Part shown: piece by piece, positions 55,417 to 64,000 of the stretch
Position numbering within the stretch: position 1 is the stretch's first letter
How the letters are laid out: each line of letters opens with the position of its first letter
NCBI GenBank assembly: GCA_944739405.2
Contig: OX123192.2
Location: 47,358,486 to 47,422,485, forward strand
DNA length: 64,000 nt
Direction of reading: 5' to 3'
Source of the DNA: Euclidia mi
Taxonomy: Eukaryota; Arthropoda; Insecta; Lepidoptera; Erebidae
Notes under the pieces: model-generated
Told to the model about the DNA's origin: nothing
Databases searched by the model: none
Seen by the model: only the letters and a program-made list of their open reading frames with translations
Made by a program: the position numbers and the translations under genes

Positions 55417-56158
55417 ATTGAACAGCCTAAATAAATAAATACCTGTTGTTAGCTACATTGCTTGTATATTCCACACATAATCATCCCAACATGCCTAACA
55501 CATTAATAACCTAACAATAACTATTTACTTGAAACCCCATCTCAATTATCAACAAAACTATTTACAATATCTTAACGATATTCAAACATATCTATCCCAT
55601 ACAAACTTACTCGTAAATTCCCTCAAATGCCAAGGGAATTTATGTTTAAGTTTAATAGATCGTTATTTGGGTCTGGAGTCGCTTTTTGGTATAAGTTGAC
55701 AACTAGTGTAATTTTAGGTCTTTGGGAATAGCCCTATTATAATTCCTACTACTGTATCATCTGCGTAGCTAGATCTCTCAGTTGTTACTATTGAAACTAC
55801 CAAGTTATAACAGTCGCGAAGTCCCAAGAAAAGATTAGCAGTCTTGAAACCCGGCAAGAATTTTATCAGAATTACATTGAAGGAGTTGGGAATAATAATT
55901 TCAGGTTTATGTTAATAACCTTTAAGTCACGTGGTGGTAGACCAAGAATTCACAGATTTTTGTTTGTTTGGTACCTATTGTAAAAAGTTAAGTGTAAGAA
56001 AACTTTAAATATACAAATAAATATTTTCAACTCTGCTTGCAACTATATTAAATCCAATGATGTGGGTAATTTAAAAAATATTCAAATAAGAGAAAAGGCA
56101 TAAAATAATTATTGATCACACGAAATGTTGTCCAATGTATCCTCCCCTCGCCCTCCCA
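55417..56158. other. AT-rich span with a GC-rich edge
   Basis: Nothing recognised. CCTCCCCTCGCCCTCCC at the right end belongs to an older GC-rich sequence that resumes after 56789. Confidence 0.4.
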
Positions 56159-56174
56159 GGGGAGGGGGCAGGCT

Positions 56175-56773
56175 CCCTCCGTGGGATCTCCACCTTGTCG
56201 TGGTGGGGGGCTCAGTAACCGTGGATTTGTCACCCGCGGTGAAGCTAAGAGGGATCCCGGGAGGGGACGCTCCGCGTGGGCTTGGAGGGGCCTGCGCAGG
56301 ATGCGTCCAACGGTGCGGGTGCTGGGGACAGTTCTGTCTGTCCCTCGCAGTCGGGTGCGGTCGCGGGAGGAGAGGCGTGTCGGTGTTGCGTTGCCGCGCG
56401 CCCTATCTCCCGCGACCAAATGGGGGCGCACCATTGTTGCGTCGCGGTAGGGCCGCAGAGGAAGAGGAGATGCGGTGTTGCGTTACCGTCCTCCCTATCC
56501 TCTGCGGCCGCTGGGTGTTTTGGCGGCGGAGCCCGACACCTTCATCCGCCGCCAAGGGGGTTTCGTTCGGGGCCCGCCTGACCATCTGGCGGGCCAATAC
56601 CCGTCGGAGGGTAGCGAGGAATGCTTCGGTGAACCCTACCCTCCGACACATGGGTACATGAGAAGCACGGGTTGGTTCTTAGTCAGTAAGAGTCTGACAG
56701 TACCCTTCGTCCTGCCCCCCCCAGGGCAAAGGGGCTCCATGAGGATTTTCCAACCCGACAGCAAAAAAAAAAA
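56175..56773 (+). mobile_element. GC-rich poly-A retroposon with 16-bp target duplication
   Basis: GGGGAGGGGGCAGGCT occurs at 56159-56174 and 56774-56789, and the insert ends in 11-12 A residues, so it moved by target-primed reverse transcription. The front (TTGTCGTGGTGGGGGGCTCAG) resembles 5' regions of lepidopteran R1-clade LINEs as I recall them. The end (CTTAGTCAGTAAGAGTCTGAC) resembles a widespread lepidopteran LINE 3' UTR. No RT lies between. Overlapping plus frames at 56112-56828 reflect GC content, not genes. Confidence 0.75.
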
Positions 56774-56789
56774 GGGGAGGGGGCAGGCT

Positions 56790-56952
56790 GCCACCCAAAA
56801 CACTACACCATACAGCTACTTTGCCTAATATTGCATACAATTTCAACACATCACAAATCTAAATCTACCAATCACATACCAAGCAATGATGTATTCACGA
56901 AAATCCTTTACGTAAGAGAAATGAGTCTAATCTAGTAATTTCCTTGTTTCAG
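56790..56952. other. Intron end with splice acceptor
   Basis: Contains a branch-point-like CTAAT at about 56928-56936 and the acceptor TTTCCTTGTTTCAG ending at 56952. Confidence 0.5.
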
Positions 56953-57010
56953 TCGTGTTTCGAGCCTTGGATGGTGTTCGATTTCCTGCAGACAGTCAAT
57001 CTTATAAACG
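56953..57010 (+). CDS. Second exon of the putative secreted protein
   Basis: 58 nt between TTTCCTTGTTTCAG and GTAAGA, both good splice signals. Entered in phase 1 (after the G that ends the 7548-7590 exon) it reads V, VFRALDGVRFPADSQSYK and a split codon, extending the hydrophobic LLLFM with VVF. Signal cleavage could fall around ALDG. It leaves in phase 2; without splicing, a TAA follows immediately, so the donor is needed. Frame 0 is also open (SCFEPWMVFDFLQTVNLIN), so the frame assignment rests on the first exon. No further exon is identified before the window ends. Confidence 0.5.
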
Positions 57011-57241
57011 GTAAGAAACAATTTTAGATCAGAAATGGGTCAATTTGGTGCAAAGCTTTTGAATTCAGCTTTACCTGACTTGAGATTGCATAGCGCATTG
57101 ATTGAAATTATGACTTTTTTGTATAAAATGGTGTGGTACCTAAATAGAATTTTGCGGGTAGAAAATATTTGGGATATTTTTGGTTTTCAATTTTCTCAAC
57201 ACATTAAAAATGTTAAGTATTATTAGTTATAATGTCGTCGA
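57011..57241. other. Second intron start, nothing recognised
   Basis: The plus frame at 57035-57226 has no splice-site or protein support. Confidence 0.35.
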
Positions 57242-57395
57242 TTGCTATATGGCGGCCGCATTAGTCACTGTCTCGCAAGGCTTAGTACGTATGTCTCTAT
57301 CTGATTTATAGATGGGTGACCGATTACAAAAAAATACACCCATATCTTTGAGTGCTCTTGAAGCCGTTGGTCCGGACTCTCATGAAAATCTATGA
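57242..57395 (+). repeat. Degenerate 5S-headed SINE
   Basis: TCTCGCAAGGCTTAG, AGATGGGTGACCGA and GTGCTCTTGAAGCCGTTGGTCC occur in the order of the copy at 44885-45108. Confidence 0.6.
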
Positions 57396-58079
57396 CATAC
57401 AAGTCAATTCCTCATTTTGTATTATTGCCTTACCCACGGACCTTTTTTAATAACCTTTGTATAGATAGATATTATAATAAATCAAAACGCGTTAGACTAG
57501 TAAACGCATCTCAAATCCCAAGGCAAGTTTTGCGCGATATTTCAATCAGTCTATATTTTTCTTCGAGGTTATTTGCAATAGCAGCACTGAATCTCGTCTT
57601 TAGATGGCCTTATCTTTCACTCGCTTGTAGGTCGATTTATCCATCTAGAAAAATAAATATCGTCTACGAGGGTTAGGTACGTTTTGATGTGGAAATGCTT
57701 CAGGTCAACTAACGACAGGGAAATGATTAAAAATTATCGTATATTTTTCGATTCTATGGTTGGGAGTGCTGCAAAATGCCATTTGAATTCCACATTAAGT
57801 ACAACAACATGGTAAATATAACGAGCATGTTTGGAAGTATATTAAGCAGAATAAAAAATCCTAATAGAACTAGTGTGTCGATGGCTACTTTTATTCTCAG
57901 ACAAAAGTTTCACGCTCGTGGCCCGTTTTCTACTGCAAAGTAAATAATATAGTAATATAACTGCGCAGTGTAATAACTATATTTTTAATGCATTATAATG
58001 GACCTCATAAATCTGATGGCTGTCAAATATCTTCATGCCAGCAGCTGAAACAGACTTACGACATAGTTAGATAATAATA
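57396..58079. other. AT-rich span, nothing recognised
   Basis: No supported feature. Confidence 0.4.
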
Positions 58080-58360
58080 ATATTCTACCACATACACACA
58101 TCGCCATCTAGTCCCAAACTAAGCCGAGCTTGTACTATGGGTACTAGAGAATGGATAAACATACTTATATACTATTTTTTTGTAAACATACATATTATAC
58201 ATAGAAACACCCAGACCAAGACAAACATCCATGTTCATATTGTTTATGCACACAAATGTTTGACTTGAGCGGGAATGCAACCCGTGACCTTCGGCCTAGC
58301 AGTCGCTTACACTCCCGCTGCTCCAACCGGTCGTCATACTCATCGACCTAATAAATATAC
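58080..58360 (-). repeat. tRNA-derived SINE, family 3
   Basis: The minus strand shows GACCGGTTGGAGCAGCGGGAG (box A region), CACGGGTTGCATTCCCGC (box B region), then CAAACATTTGTGTGCATAAACA and GGATGTTTGTCTTGGTCTGG. It ends in the TAGTACAAGCTCGGCTTAG block also seen near 28070-28115. Confidence 0.78.
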
Positions 58361-58954
58361 CATGATCAGCTATGTATATTATAAACTGTCCCACTAACTG
58401 ATCATCTTATCACTATGTGATGGATAGGCCATAGTACTCCACGCTGACCAACTTCGGGTTAGCAGACTTCACATGTATTTTAAGAACATTTTGTTAAGTA
58501 TCGCTTGCTAAACGGTAAAAGTCATTTGCAGTCCTAGAGTTCTTCAAAATGTTCTGAGCCTAGTAAAAAACAAGGACAAAAAAGAAATGCGTACTTCAAA
58601 AAAAAAAAAATTGCGGTTACACCATATTATCTAACTTGTCAAAGTTGCACTGTTTTATAACTTTGTGATTTTGTATAACCTCAATAAAGCAAAAAAGTTT
58701 AATTTATATTCATGGTCCCTATTTTCGATTATTAAAGTATAAATGTATAATTTAGAGTCATATTTCTACGAACTTACGCACAAATGTGGCGTGTTATATT
58801 TAGTAAAAAAAATAGGATAAAATATTAAACTCTTCAATTTTGCTAAAGTAACAAAAAGCTGATTTAATAGAGTTCTGATTGCGTAATTAATGACTGTAGC
58901 ATGGGTTTCTTGACTGTGTAGAGAAAACTGTATGAAGAAATTTTATATTTTTTT
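58361..58954. other. AT-rich span, nothing recognised
   Basis: No supported feature. Confidence 0.4.
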
Positions 58955-59185
58955 TATAGACTCACACCTGTATCCCTGAAGGGGTAGGCGGAGGTGTAAT
59001 ATTACACCCACAATTTGCCATGAAATTTTAGGTCCCACGTAATAGGGGGCGAGTCTATTGCCGTTATCGGGTACATCATCAGACTCCGTGCTACTACTGA
59101 GAATTCGGAAAAACCCAGTAACACTTTTGCCCGACTGTGGAATCGAACCCGGGTCAGCAGTCTGGACCACGGAGGCAGTTATTAT
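58955..59185 (-). repeat. tRNA-derived SINE, family 2, near complete
   Basis: Minus strand: CTGCCTCCGTGGTCCAGACT, CCCGGGTTCGATTCCAC (box B), GAATTCTCAGTAGTAGCACG, CTCGCCCCCTATTACGTGGG, CCGCCTACCCCTTCAGGGAT, ending in an A-rich tail (plus ATTTTTTTTATAG). Confidence 0.85.
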
Positions 59186-59559
59186 TCATTTTATTTAATT
59201 ATATCATCGTCCTAGCATAATTTCAGTAGGTGACTTTTGTCTTGAAGCCGGGGTTCGGTTTATAGTATTGCCAAATTTGAGAGAATCGGCTTTTCTACAG
59301 ACTCAACGGATACCTGTCTATATTTAAACCTACTGCCTTCCCGTAGTGTGCTCTATAAACATTTATAAGGGTGTACCTTTTTTGTGCGGACACCCATTAT
59401 AATCCGGACTACAATATACTGCTTTTGTATAGCAATGGCAGACCATAAAAAACTTCCTTAACCTCGTGATTAGAAAGATTCTTCTTGTCGTCACAATGGC
59501 ACTAGATCATTTTTGTTACATTTCATCATCATCAACAACAAACATACATACATACATAT

Positions 59560-60057
59560 ATAGACTCACGCCTGTTTCTCGGAGGGGTTGGCAGAGACTA
59601 CGGAACGCCATTTGCAACGATCTTGACATATCTCTCTTCATTCACTCCTATCAAATTCCTCATGCATGCTCTTCTGTTCAGGATACTTCTAATTTTTCCT
59701 GTTTAAAGGATGTCTCCAATCTGATCAGAGAACGTCTGTCTTGATCTTCCCCTTCGTGCTGTCCCATTCACACTTGCCTTTTATATCTGCTTCGTCAGTC
59801 TTTCGTCATCCATCCTCTCCCATTTGCTTAAACCACCTTAGCATTCCTATCTCGATGCTTGTCATTACATCTTCTATTACACCACAACACTCTCTTATCA
59901 CACTATTCTTTACTCTGTCATTCAAAGACATCTTACAGGATTTTCCGGTTCATCCTTTTCCTTCTTCCTCATTCCTTCCTCCCCTATTATATTCTGGTGT
60001 TCCTTGTCCATATGCGGTAATCATTTACCATAAGGCGGGCCTAACTGTTTGTCCACT
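59560..60057 (-). pseudogene. RTE-like retrotransposon C-terminal fragment
   Basis: Across frames the minus strand reads the usual C-terminal series: MLRWFKQMGE, RLTKQIYKASVNGTARRGRP, RQTFSDQIGD, ILNRRACMRNLIG, DRCKWRSVVSANPSEKQA and a stop. Frameshifts separate the blocks. The plus-strand frames at 59466-60109 are antisense shadows. Confidence 0.75.
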
Positions 60058-60428
60058 CATCCTCCTAGCGTTATCCCAGTTTCAGTCTGGGGTCCGCTTA
60101 CTAGTCTAACCGGATTTGGCTGAATATTAGCTTTTCCACAGAGCGATTGCCTGTCTGACCTCCGCAACCCGAAGGGATAGCGATATTCCATGGTTTAGAC
60201 TAGTGTCAGTTTATTTAGATGGTACTGACGCCTTATAACGACTGTCAAAGATCTTCATGACAACCGGGACCAACGGCTTAACGTGCTCTTCGAGACACGG
60301 GATAAGCGATAAATTAACAATTCAATATGCACATAACTCTGAAAAGTCATAGGTGCACGCTGTGGATTCGAACCCGATACCCTCTACATGGCAGTCTGTT
60401 GGTATCTCCACTAGGCTATCGCTGCCTC
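60058..60428 (-). repeat. tRNA-headed SINE, family 1
   Basis: The plus strand shows the inverted series CATCCTCCTAGCGTTATCCC...ACCGACGG-type core...GGATTCGAACCCGATACCC...CTCCACTAGGCTATCGCTGCC. Nearly full length, moderately diverged. Confidence 0.88.
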
Positions 60429-60759
60429 TTCTGTTAGTCTACTATTTACTAAAAAAAATAATAGCCTGAAACGAACTTCATATTTTTATTACACAGTAAC
60501 TATATTTCGTTTAACAATATTATGTATATACTAGGCACTTTACAAATATTTTACACATTTGGTACTGCTGAAGGTAATAACAATAAAACTTGTTAAAATA
60601 GAAACGTGAGAAATACCTTTTTGTGGTTTACGAATTAAAGCACTCATAATGATATTTTACTAGATTTAAATAACATGAAACATGAGTAGGTACAAAGGAA
60701 CCGCATTGGTCACCTGTCCCCTTTTACAAAGCCCAAAGGCATGCTAATACATTACAGAG
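60429..60759. other. AT-rich span, nothing recognised
   Basis: No supported feature. Confidence 0.4.
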
Positions 60760-60935
60760 GCCAACGTCCATCTAAGGGTAGAAGCACACATGCTACCAAC
60801 GGAACTGACTTGACTTGACAAAAGGTGGCTGGGGCAGGGTGAATGCGGTAGGCAGAGGACCGGTCATTGAGGCGCATGTTGGGAGAGGCTATGTCCAGCA
60901 GTGAGTTGTAATAGGCCTCGTAACCGACCGACGAT
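60760..60935 (+). mobile_element. RTE-like C-terminal fragment
   Basis: Plus strand reads VAGAGWMR-like, AEDRSLRRMLGEAMSSSEL and a stop, the ending seen in lepidopteran RTE copies (AG..W...A.DR..W...GEA). The minus frame 60752-60988 is its shadow. Confidence 0.6.
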
Positions 60936-61378
60936 GTAACCACTTTTCTGGCACTTTTTCGATGCCGTGTAGGAGCCCGTTTGCACAATCGCTAGACATG
61001 GCATTGAAGTAAAATTTTAGGTTTCCGTAGTGAACGACAAGGCACCTTTGTATCTGTAACATATCTGGCTGTCCGTAATTCGAGAGTTATAAATATTGAG
61101 GAACTGCATTTGGTACACCTATTAGGAATAAACCCAAATTTACAATGAATATCGTAGACATCTTTCGTAGTCTCCTGTTGCAAATACATAACAGAAGTTC
61201 TTGAAATTGGTAAATAATAAAAAATAGTCGCCGACAGCTCATGTAGAAGCGCAGCGTATATGCCACAGTATAACGAAATAAGCGCATACCGTCGTCACGT
61301 CTAGAAGTAGCGTATATGTGACGACCCTAATTTGTAATGTACCTACCTGACATATGAAAATGTACAATTTGTATTTTT
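60936..61378. other. Unassigned span
   Basis: No supported feature. Confidence 0.4.
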
Positions 61379-61392
61379 AGACGGACTAATGG

Positions 61393-61764
61393 CAGCGATA
61401 GCCTAGTGGAGATAACAACAGACTGCCATGCAGAAGGTATCGGATTCGAATCCACGGCGCGCACCAATGACTTTTCAGAGTTATGTGCGTATTGAATTGC
61501 TAATTATCGCTTGTCCCGTGCCTCGGAGAGCACGTTAAGCCGTCGGTCCCGGTTGTCATGAAGATCTTTGACAATCGTTACAGGGCGTCAGTACCTTCTC
61601 AAATAAACTGACACTAGTCTAAACCGTGAATATCGCCATCCCTTCGGGTTGCAGAGGTCAGACAGGCAGTCGCTCCGTGGTAAAGCTAATATTCAGCCAA
61701 ATCCGGTTAGACTAGTAAGCAGACCCCAGATTGAAACTGGGATAACGCTAAGAGGATGATGATG
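61393..61764 (+). repeat. tRNA-headed SINE, family 1, full length with target duplication
   Basis: AGACGGACTAATGG flanks the unit at 61379-61392 and 61765-61778, a 14-bp duplication. Box A-like TAGCCTAGTGGAGATAAC and box B GGATTCGAATCC give a pol III promoter. The body carries CCTCGGAGAGCACGTTAAGC and GTCGGTCCCGGTTGTC. The tail is GGATAACGCTAAGAGGATGATGATG. This is the best family reference in the window. Confidence 0.95.
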
Positions 61765-61778
61765 AGACGGACTAATGG

Positions 61779-62259
61779 ATAACACCCGCATTCTGTATGT
61801 AGATATACTCATAAAAAAACAGCTTAAGAATTGTGTTATACAATTTGAGATACACTTTTTGTCCTACGCAAAAATATGTATTAAGTTACAAGTGATGGGA
61901 CTTTTGAAAGCCCATGTGAGGTGCAAACAAAAATGTAACTAAAACGTAGCGTACTAGGTTTATTTTAGTTTGTCGCCTAAACATGTCTAAGGTGATCAAA
62001 AGGAATATGTTTTTAGCAACAAGAAGTTTGAGAATAACTTTATTGAAGTGGGAAATGATCCGTTTTAATACAGGCTTTAAGACAGGGTAGGAAAGGTCTG
62101 GGATCTAATGCCTACTCATAACATTATAGGATGGATCCTATTCCTATAACAATATGAACTGTGACTGGAAATGTATGAGTAATTTAGTTTACGTGGCTTT
62201 ATTAAAACAAGGACTATTAAATTATGACAACAGATTTAATACTTTCATTTACACTATTT
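61779..62259. other. AT-rich span, nothing recognised
   Basis: No supported feature. Confidence 0.4.
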
Positions 62260-62460
62260 TGCTGCCCGCAGCTACGCCCACGCACATTCAACCGGATCTT
62301 CCCGATCCCTAGGGAATTTCAGGAAATTCCTTCTTAGTGCAACCCTTCGGTCCCCAAGGAGAGCATACATGCCAAATTAAAGCTTCTTGCGCGCAGTAGT
62401 GTTACCAATGCGTGTCTGTCAGTCGGCTAGTAACGCAACAATTTTATATACACAGACTGT
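62260..62460 (-). mobile_element. Degenerate short Helitron-like element
   Basis: GCTGCCCGCAGCTACGCCCA, TTCCTTCTTAGTGCAACCCT, CATGCCAAATTAAAGCTTCT and TCAGTCGGCTAGTAACGCAA follow the order of the minus-strand copy at 50544-50750. Confidence 0.7.
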
Positions 62461-62857
62461 CAAACATGCACAACCAACTAGATATTATATTGAAATTCTT
62501 TTGCTGTATACTTTGCAAGTCAAACATTTACTATAGCATTTCTCCGTTCAGATTTATTCCGTTATTTATTAGTTTACACTTGTAACAAATCGGGCTTTGT
62601 TCATTTCGAATAAAAGCTTCGGTGAAATATCGGGAGGCTTTACTGAAGTGGAATAGAAAAGCAAGGTATTGGGCTGAATTGTATCCACTATATGTCGTGT
62701 CGCTTATACGATTCAATGTAGGTTTTGGTCTATTTTGTATTTGTCATGTTAGAAATAAACTGGTATTGCATTGTATTTACTTGGTACATAGTCATAGTTC
62801 TATGGCAAGCTAATATTCTGTCAAATCTAGTTAGAAGGTAGTAAGGGGACTTGGAAT
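62461..62857. other. Unassigned span
   Basis: No supported feature. Confidence 0.4.
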
Positions 62858-63085
62858 CATCATCATTATCATCATCAGCCTGTAAGAGTCCACTACTGGA
62901 TATAGGCATCTCCAATGGCACGCCACTGAGCCCAATTTTTGGCTTTTCGTGTCCAGCCGCTGTCAGCCGCTTTGCGTATATCGTCACTCCACCTAGCCGG
63001 AGGGCGTCCTATACTACGTTTTTGGTTCTTCGACAAATGGGGCCGGCCCACTGCCACTTCAGCTTGCTATTTCTTTGAGGGACCT
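62858..63085 (-). mobile_element. RTE-like C-terminal fragment with GATGAT tail
   Basis: Minus strand, across two frames: KLKWQWAGPICRRTKN, then RPPARWSDDIRKAADSGW, then AKNWAQWRAIGDAYIQ and a stop, followed by a GATGATGATAATGATGATGA tail. This is the hallmark C-terminus and 3' end of RTE-type elements. Confidence 0.8.
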
Positions 63086-63099
63086 CGAATTTCAAAGTG

Positions 63100-63559
63100 C
63101 AATTATTTATGTAACTGGGATAACGCTAGGACGACGATGATGATTGTACTCGTAGTATGTAAGTGATATTTGCCACTTTGTCAGTTTATCGAGCATTACT
63201 TTGTATATCTACTTTTTCCGTATCAGTAAATAGTCAACCTGCTGATAAATTTTAAGGGCATGCAATGGCCGTAGCCGTAGGCATGAACTTAAAGTTTCTT
63301 GATCTAAAATATTTCCCATGTAGCCACAAATGTTTGATAAAAATGCTGTAGCAATCAGTCCGGTCTTAACGATTCGTAATTTATTTTATTCATTTTCTTT
63401 ATTATTTTTTTTCTCTTTTATCTTTTTGTACAAATCCACGATTTGTGCTAGTTATATTATAAAACAAATACCGATTGGTAGCGCCATCTACCTTTCCATC
63501 GAAACTAATCACATCAATCGTTCCACGCTTGCTTGTCTAATGCGAGCGATACCATGTTT
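63100..63559. other. AT-rich span before a promoter-like block
   Basis: GGTAGCGCCATCTACC at 63478-63493 includes AGATGGCGC (minus strand), a motif similar to the insect CTCF site. Otherwise nothing is recognised. Confidence 0.3.
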
Positions 63560-63735
63560 CCGTCTCTGTCTATCCCATTCCCTGGAAGGGGCACGCCTTT
63601 CGCGGATTGGTCGCCGCGATCGTCGATGCGAGAGACAGTCCAGAACATTCGAGAAGTTCGAAAGCGTGTCAGCATACCGCTCCGCGCCGCTTCCGCACCG
63701 CTATAATTATTACCGCTTATACAGAACCGCTCGCG
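63560..63735 (+). promoter_or_regulatory. Putative heat-shock-responsive promoter
   Basis: A CpG-rich block in AT-rich DNA. An inverted CCAAT (ATTGGTCG) lies at 63606-63613. The heat-shock element at 63642-63656 follows, then a TATA-like CTATAATTATT at about 63700-63710. A start 25-35 bp farther on would give a short leader exon ending at 63831. No coding ATG is assigned, and the gene lies mostly beyond the window. Confidence 0.45.
63642..63659 (+). promoter_or_regulatory. Heat-shock element
   Basis: AGAAC-ATTCG-AGAAG gives three contiguous inverted pentamers (nGAAn nTTCn nGAAn), the binding unit of trimeric HSF, followed one base out of register by another TTC. Confidence 0.6.
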
Positions 63736-63831
63736 AGTGAAAGTGATTTGTGTAGTGGAGTAAATCAAGCAGCTTCATCTCGTAAACACCAGGAGGCTGT
63801 CATTTGCAAGGAAAGAGGACTGACGACCAAG
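63736..63831 (+). other. Putative non-coding first exon with splice donor
   Basis: Ends GACCAAG|GTAGGT, a good donor. A pyrimidine tract is lacking upstream of any AG in the block, so it looks like a first rather than an internal exon. The open frame 63607-63858 crosses the proposed start site and has no protein-like features. Confidence 0.35.
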
Positions 63832-64000
63832 GTAGGTGCCCCTCATCCTTCAGAATAATAAATATCCTATACCCACTCACAATCCTCTTCCCTTATCCTT
63901 TCTAGGCGAGCAGAACTCGCCCTAATACAGTCCATTCCATTAATCCTTCCCAAGTCGCCTAGAACCCTTGGTTTCGATGTAACGCCGAACCGCCGATAAT

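Noticed and set aside
56048..56828. Five overlapping long frames on both strands
   Set aside because: They coincide with a GC-rich retroposon bounded by target duplications. Several frames are open at once, as expected from composition.
8921..59563. CATA/ATGT and GTCT microsatellites (8921, 22628, 51710, 52928, 59543)
   Set aside because: Ordinary simple repeats, with no sign of function beyond association with SINE and Helitron ends.
59741..60109. 122-codon plus-strand frame
   Set aside because: It is antisense to a decayed RTE C-terminus and runs into a SINE.

Overview
The window reads as AT-rich lepidopteran (moth or butterfly) nuclear DNA. It has no bacterial-style operons and almost no host coding sequence, and nearly every recognisable feature is a transposable element. 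The assignment rests on many tRNA- and 5S-headed SINEs ending in GATGAT, short Helitron-like elements with TC...CTAG ends inserted between A and T, BEL/Pao, Copia and Gypsy-type LTR elements, and CCTAA (insect telomere-type) motifs. The species cannot be named from sequence alone.

Host gene signal is sparse. At 7.4-7.6 kb (+) a GC-rich promoter-like stretch with a TCAGTT initiator leads to a 14-codon exon encoding the start of a signal peptide and ending at a consensus GTAAGT donor. A 58-nt exon at 56953-57010 has a good acceptor and donor, and its frame continues the hydrophobic run, so a secreted protein gene with a first intron of about 49 kb is proposed. A 30-codon candidate exon lies at 45679-45768. 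At the right edge (63.56-63.83 kb) a CpG-rich promoter-like block carries a strong heat-shock element, followed by a splice donor.

Layout. 0-17 kb: SINEs, non-LTR tails, Helitron fragments, several terminal-inverted-repeat elements (3242, 10991, 11724, 12909, 14982) and two short perfect hairpins, with more hairpins at about 17.3-17.6 kb. 17.7-20.5 kb: a decayed non-LTR retrotransposon with a C-terminal endonuclease-like region. 20668-22258: a Tc1-family transposon with an intact DD34E transposase. 22760-24951: an internally deleted Copia element with matching LTRs, target duplication and a leader of eight tandem repeats. 30.4-43.3 kb: a nested stack in which a tandem duplication is split by a full-length CR1-group LINE, itself interrupted by a BEL/Pao element, an inverted-repeat element, an RTE tail and a Helitron. 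48828-55412: a Gypsy-type LTR element with primer site and polypurine tract but almost no coding sequence, carrying a 3 x 158 bp tandem array and two Helitrons. 56175-56773: a GC-rich poly-A retroposon with a 16-bp target duplication. 57-63 kb: SINE and RTE remnants.

The elements most worth following are the integrase-deleted yet very young BEL/Pao copy, the large non-coding LTR element, the intact Tc1 copy, and the split secreted-protein gene that appears to host almost all of them in its first intron.
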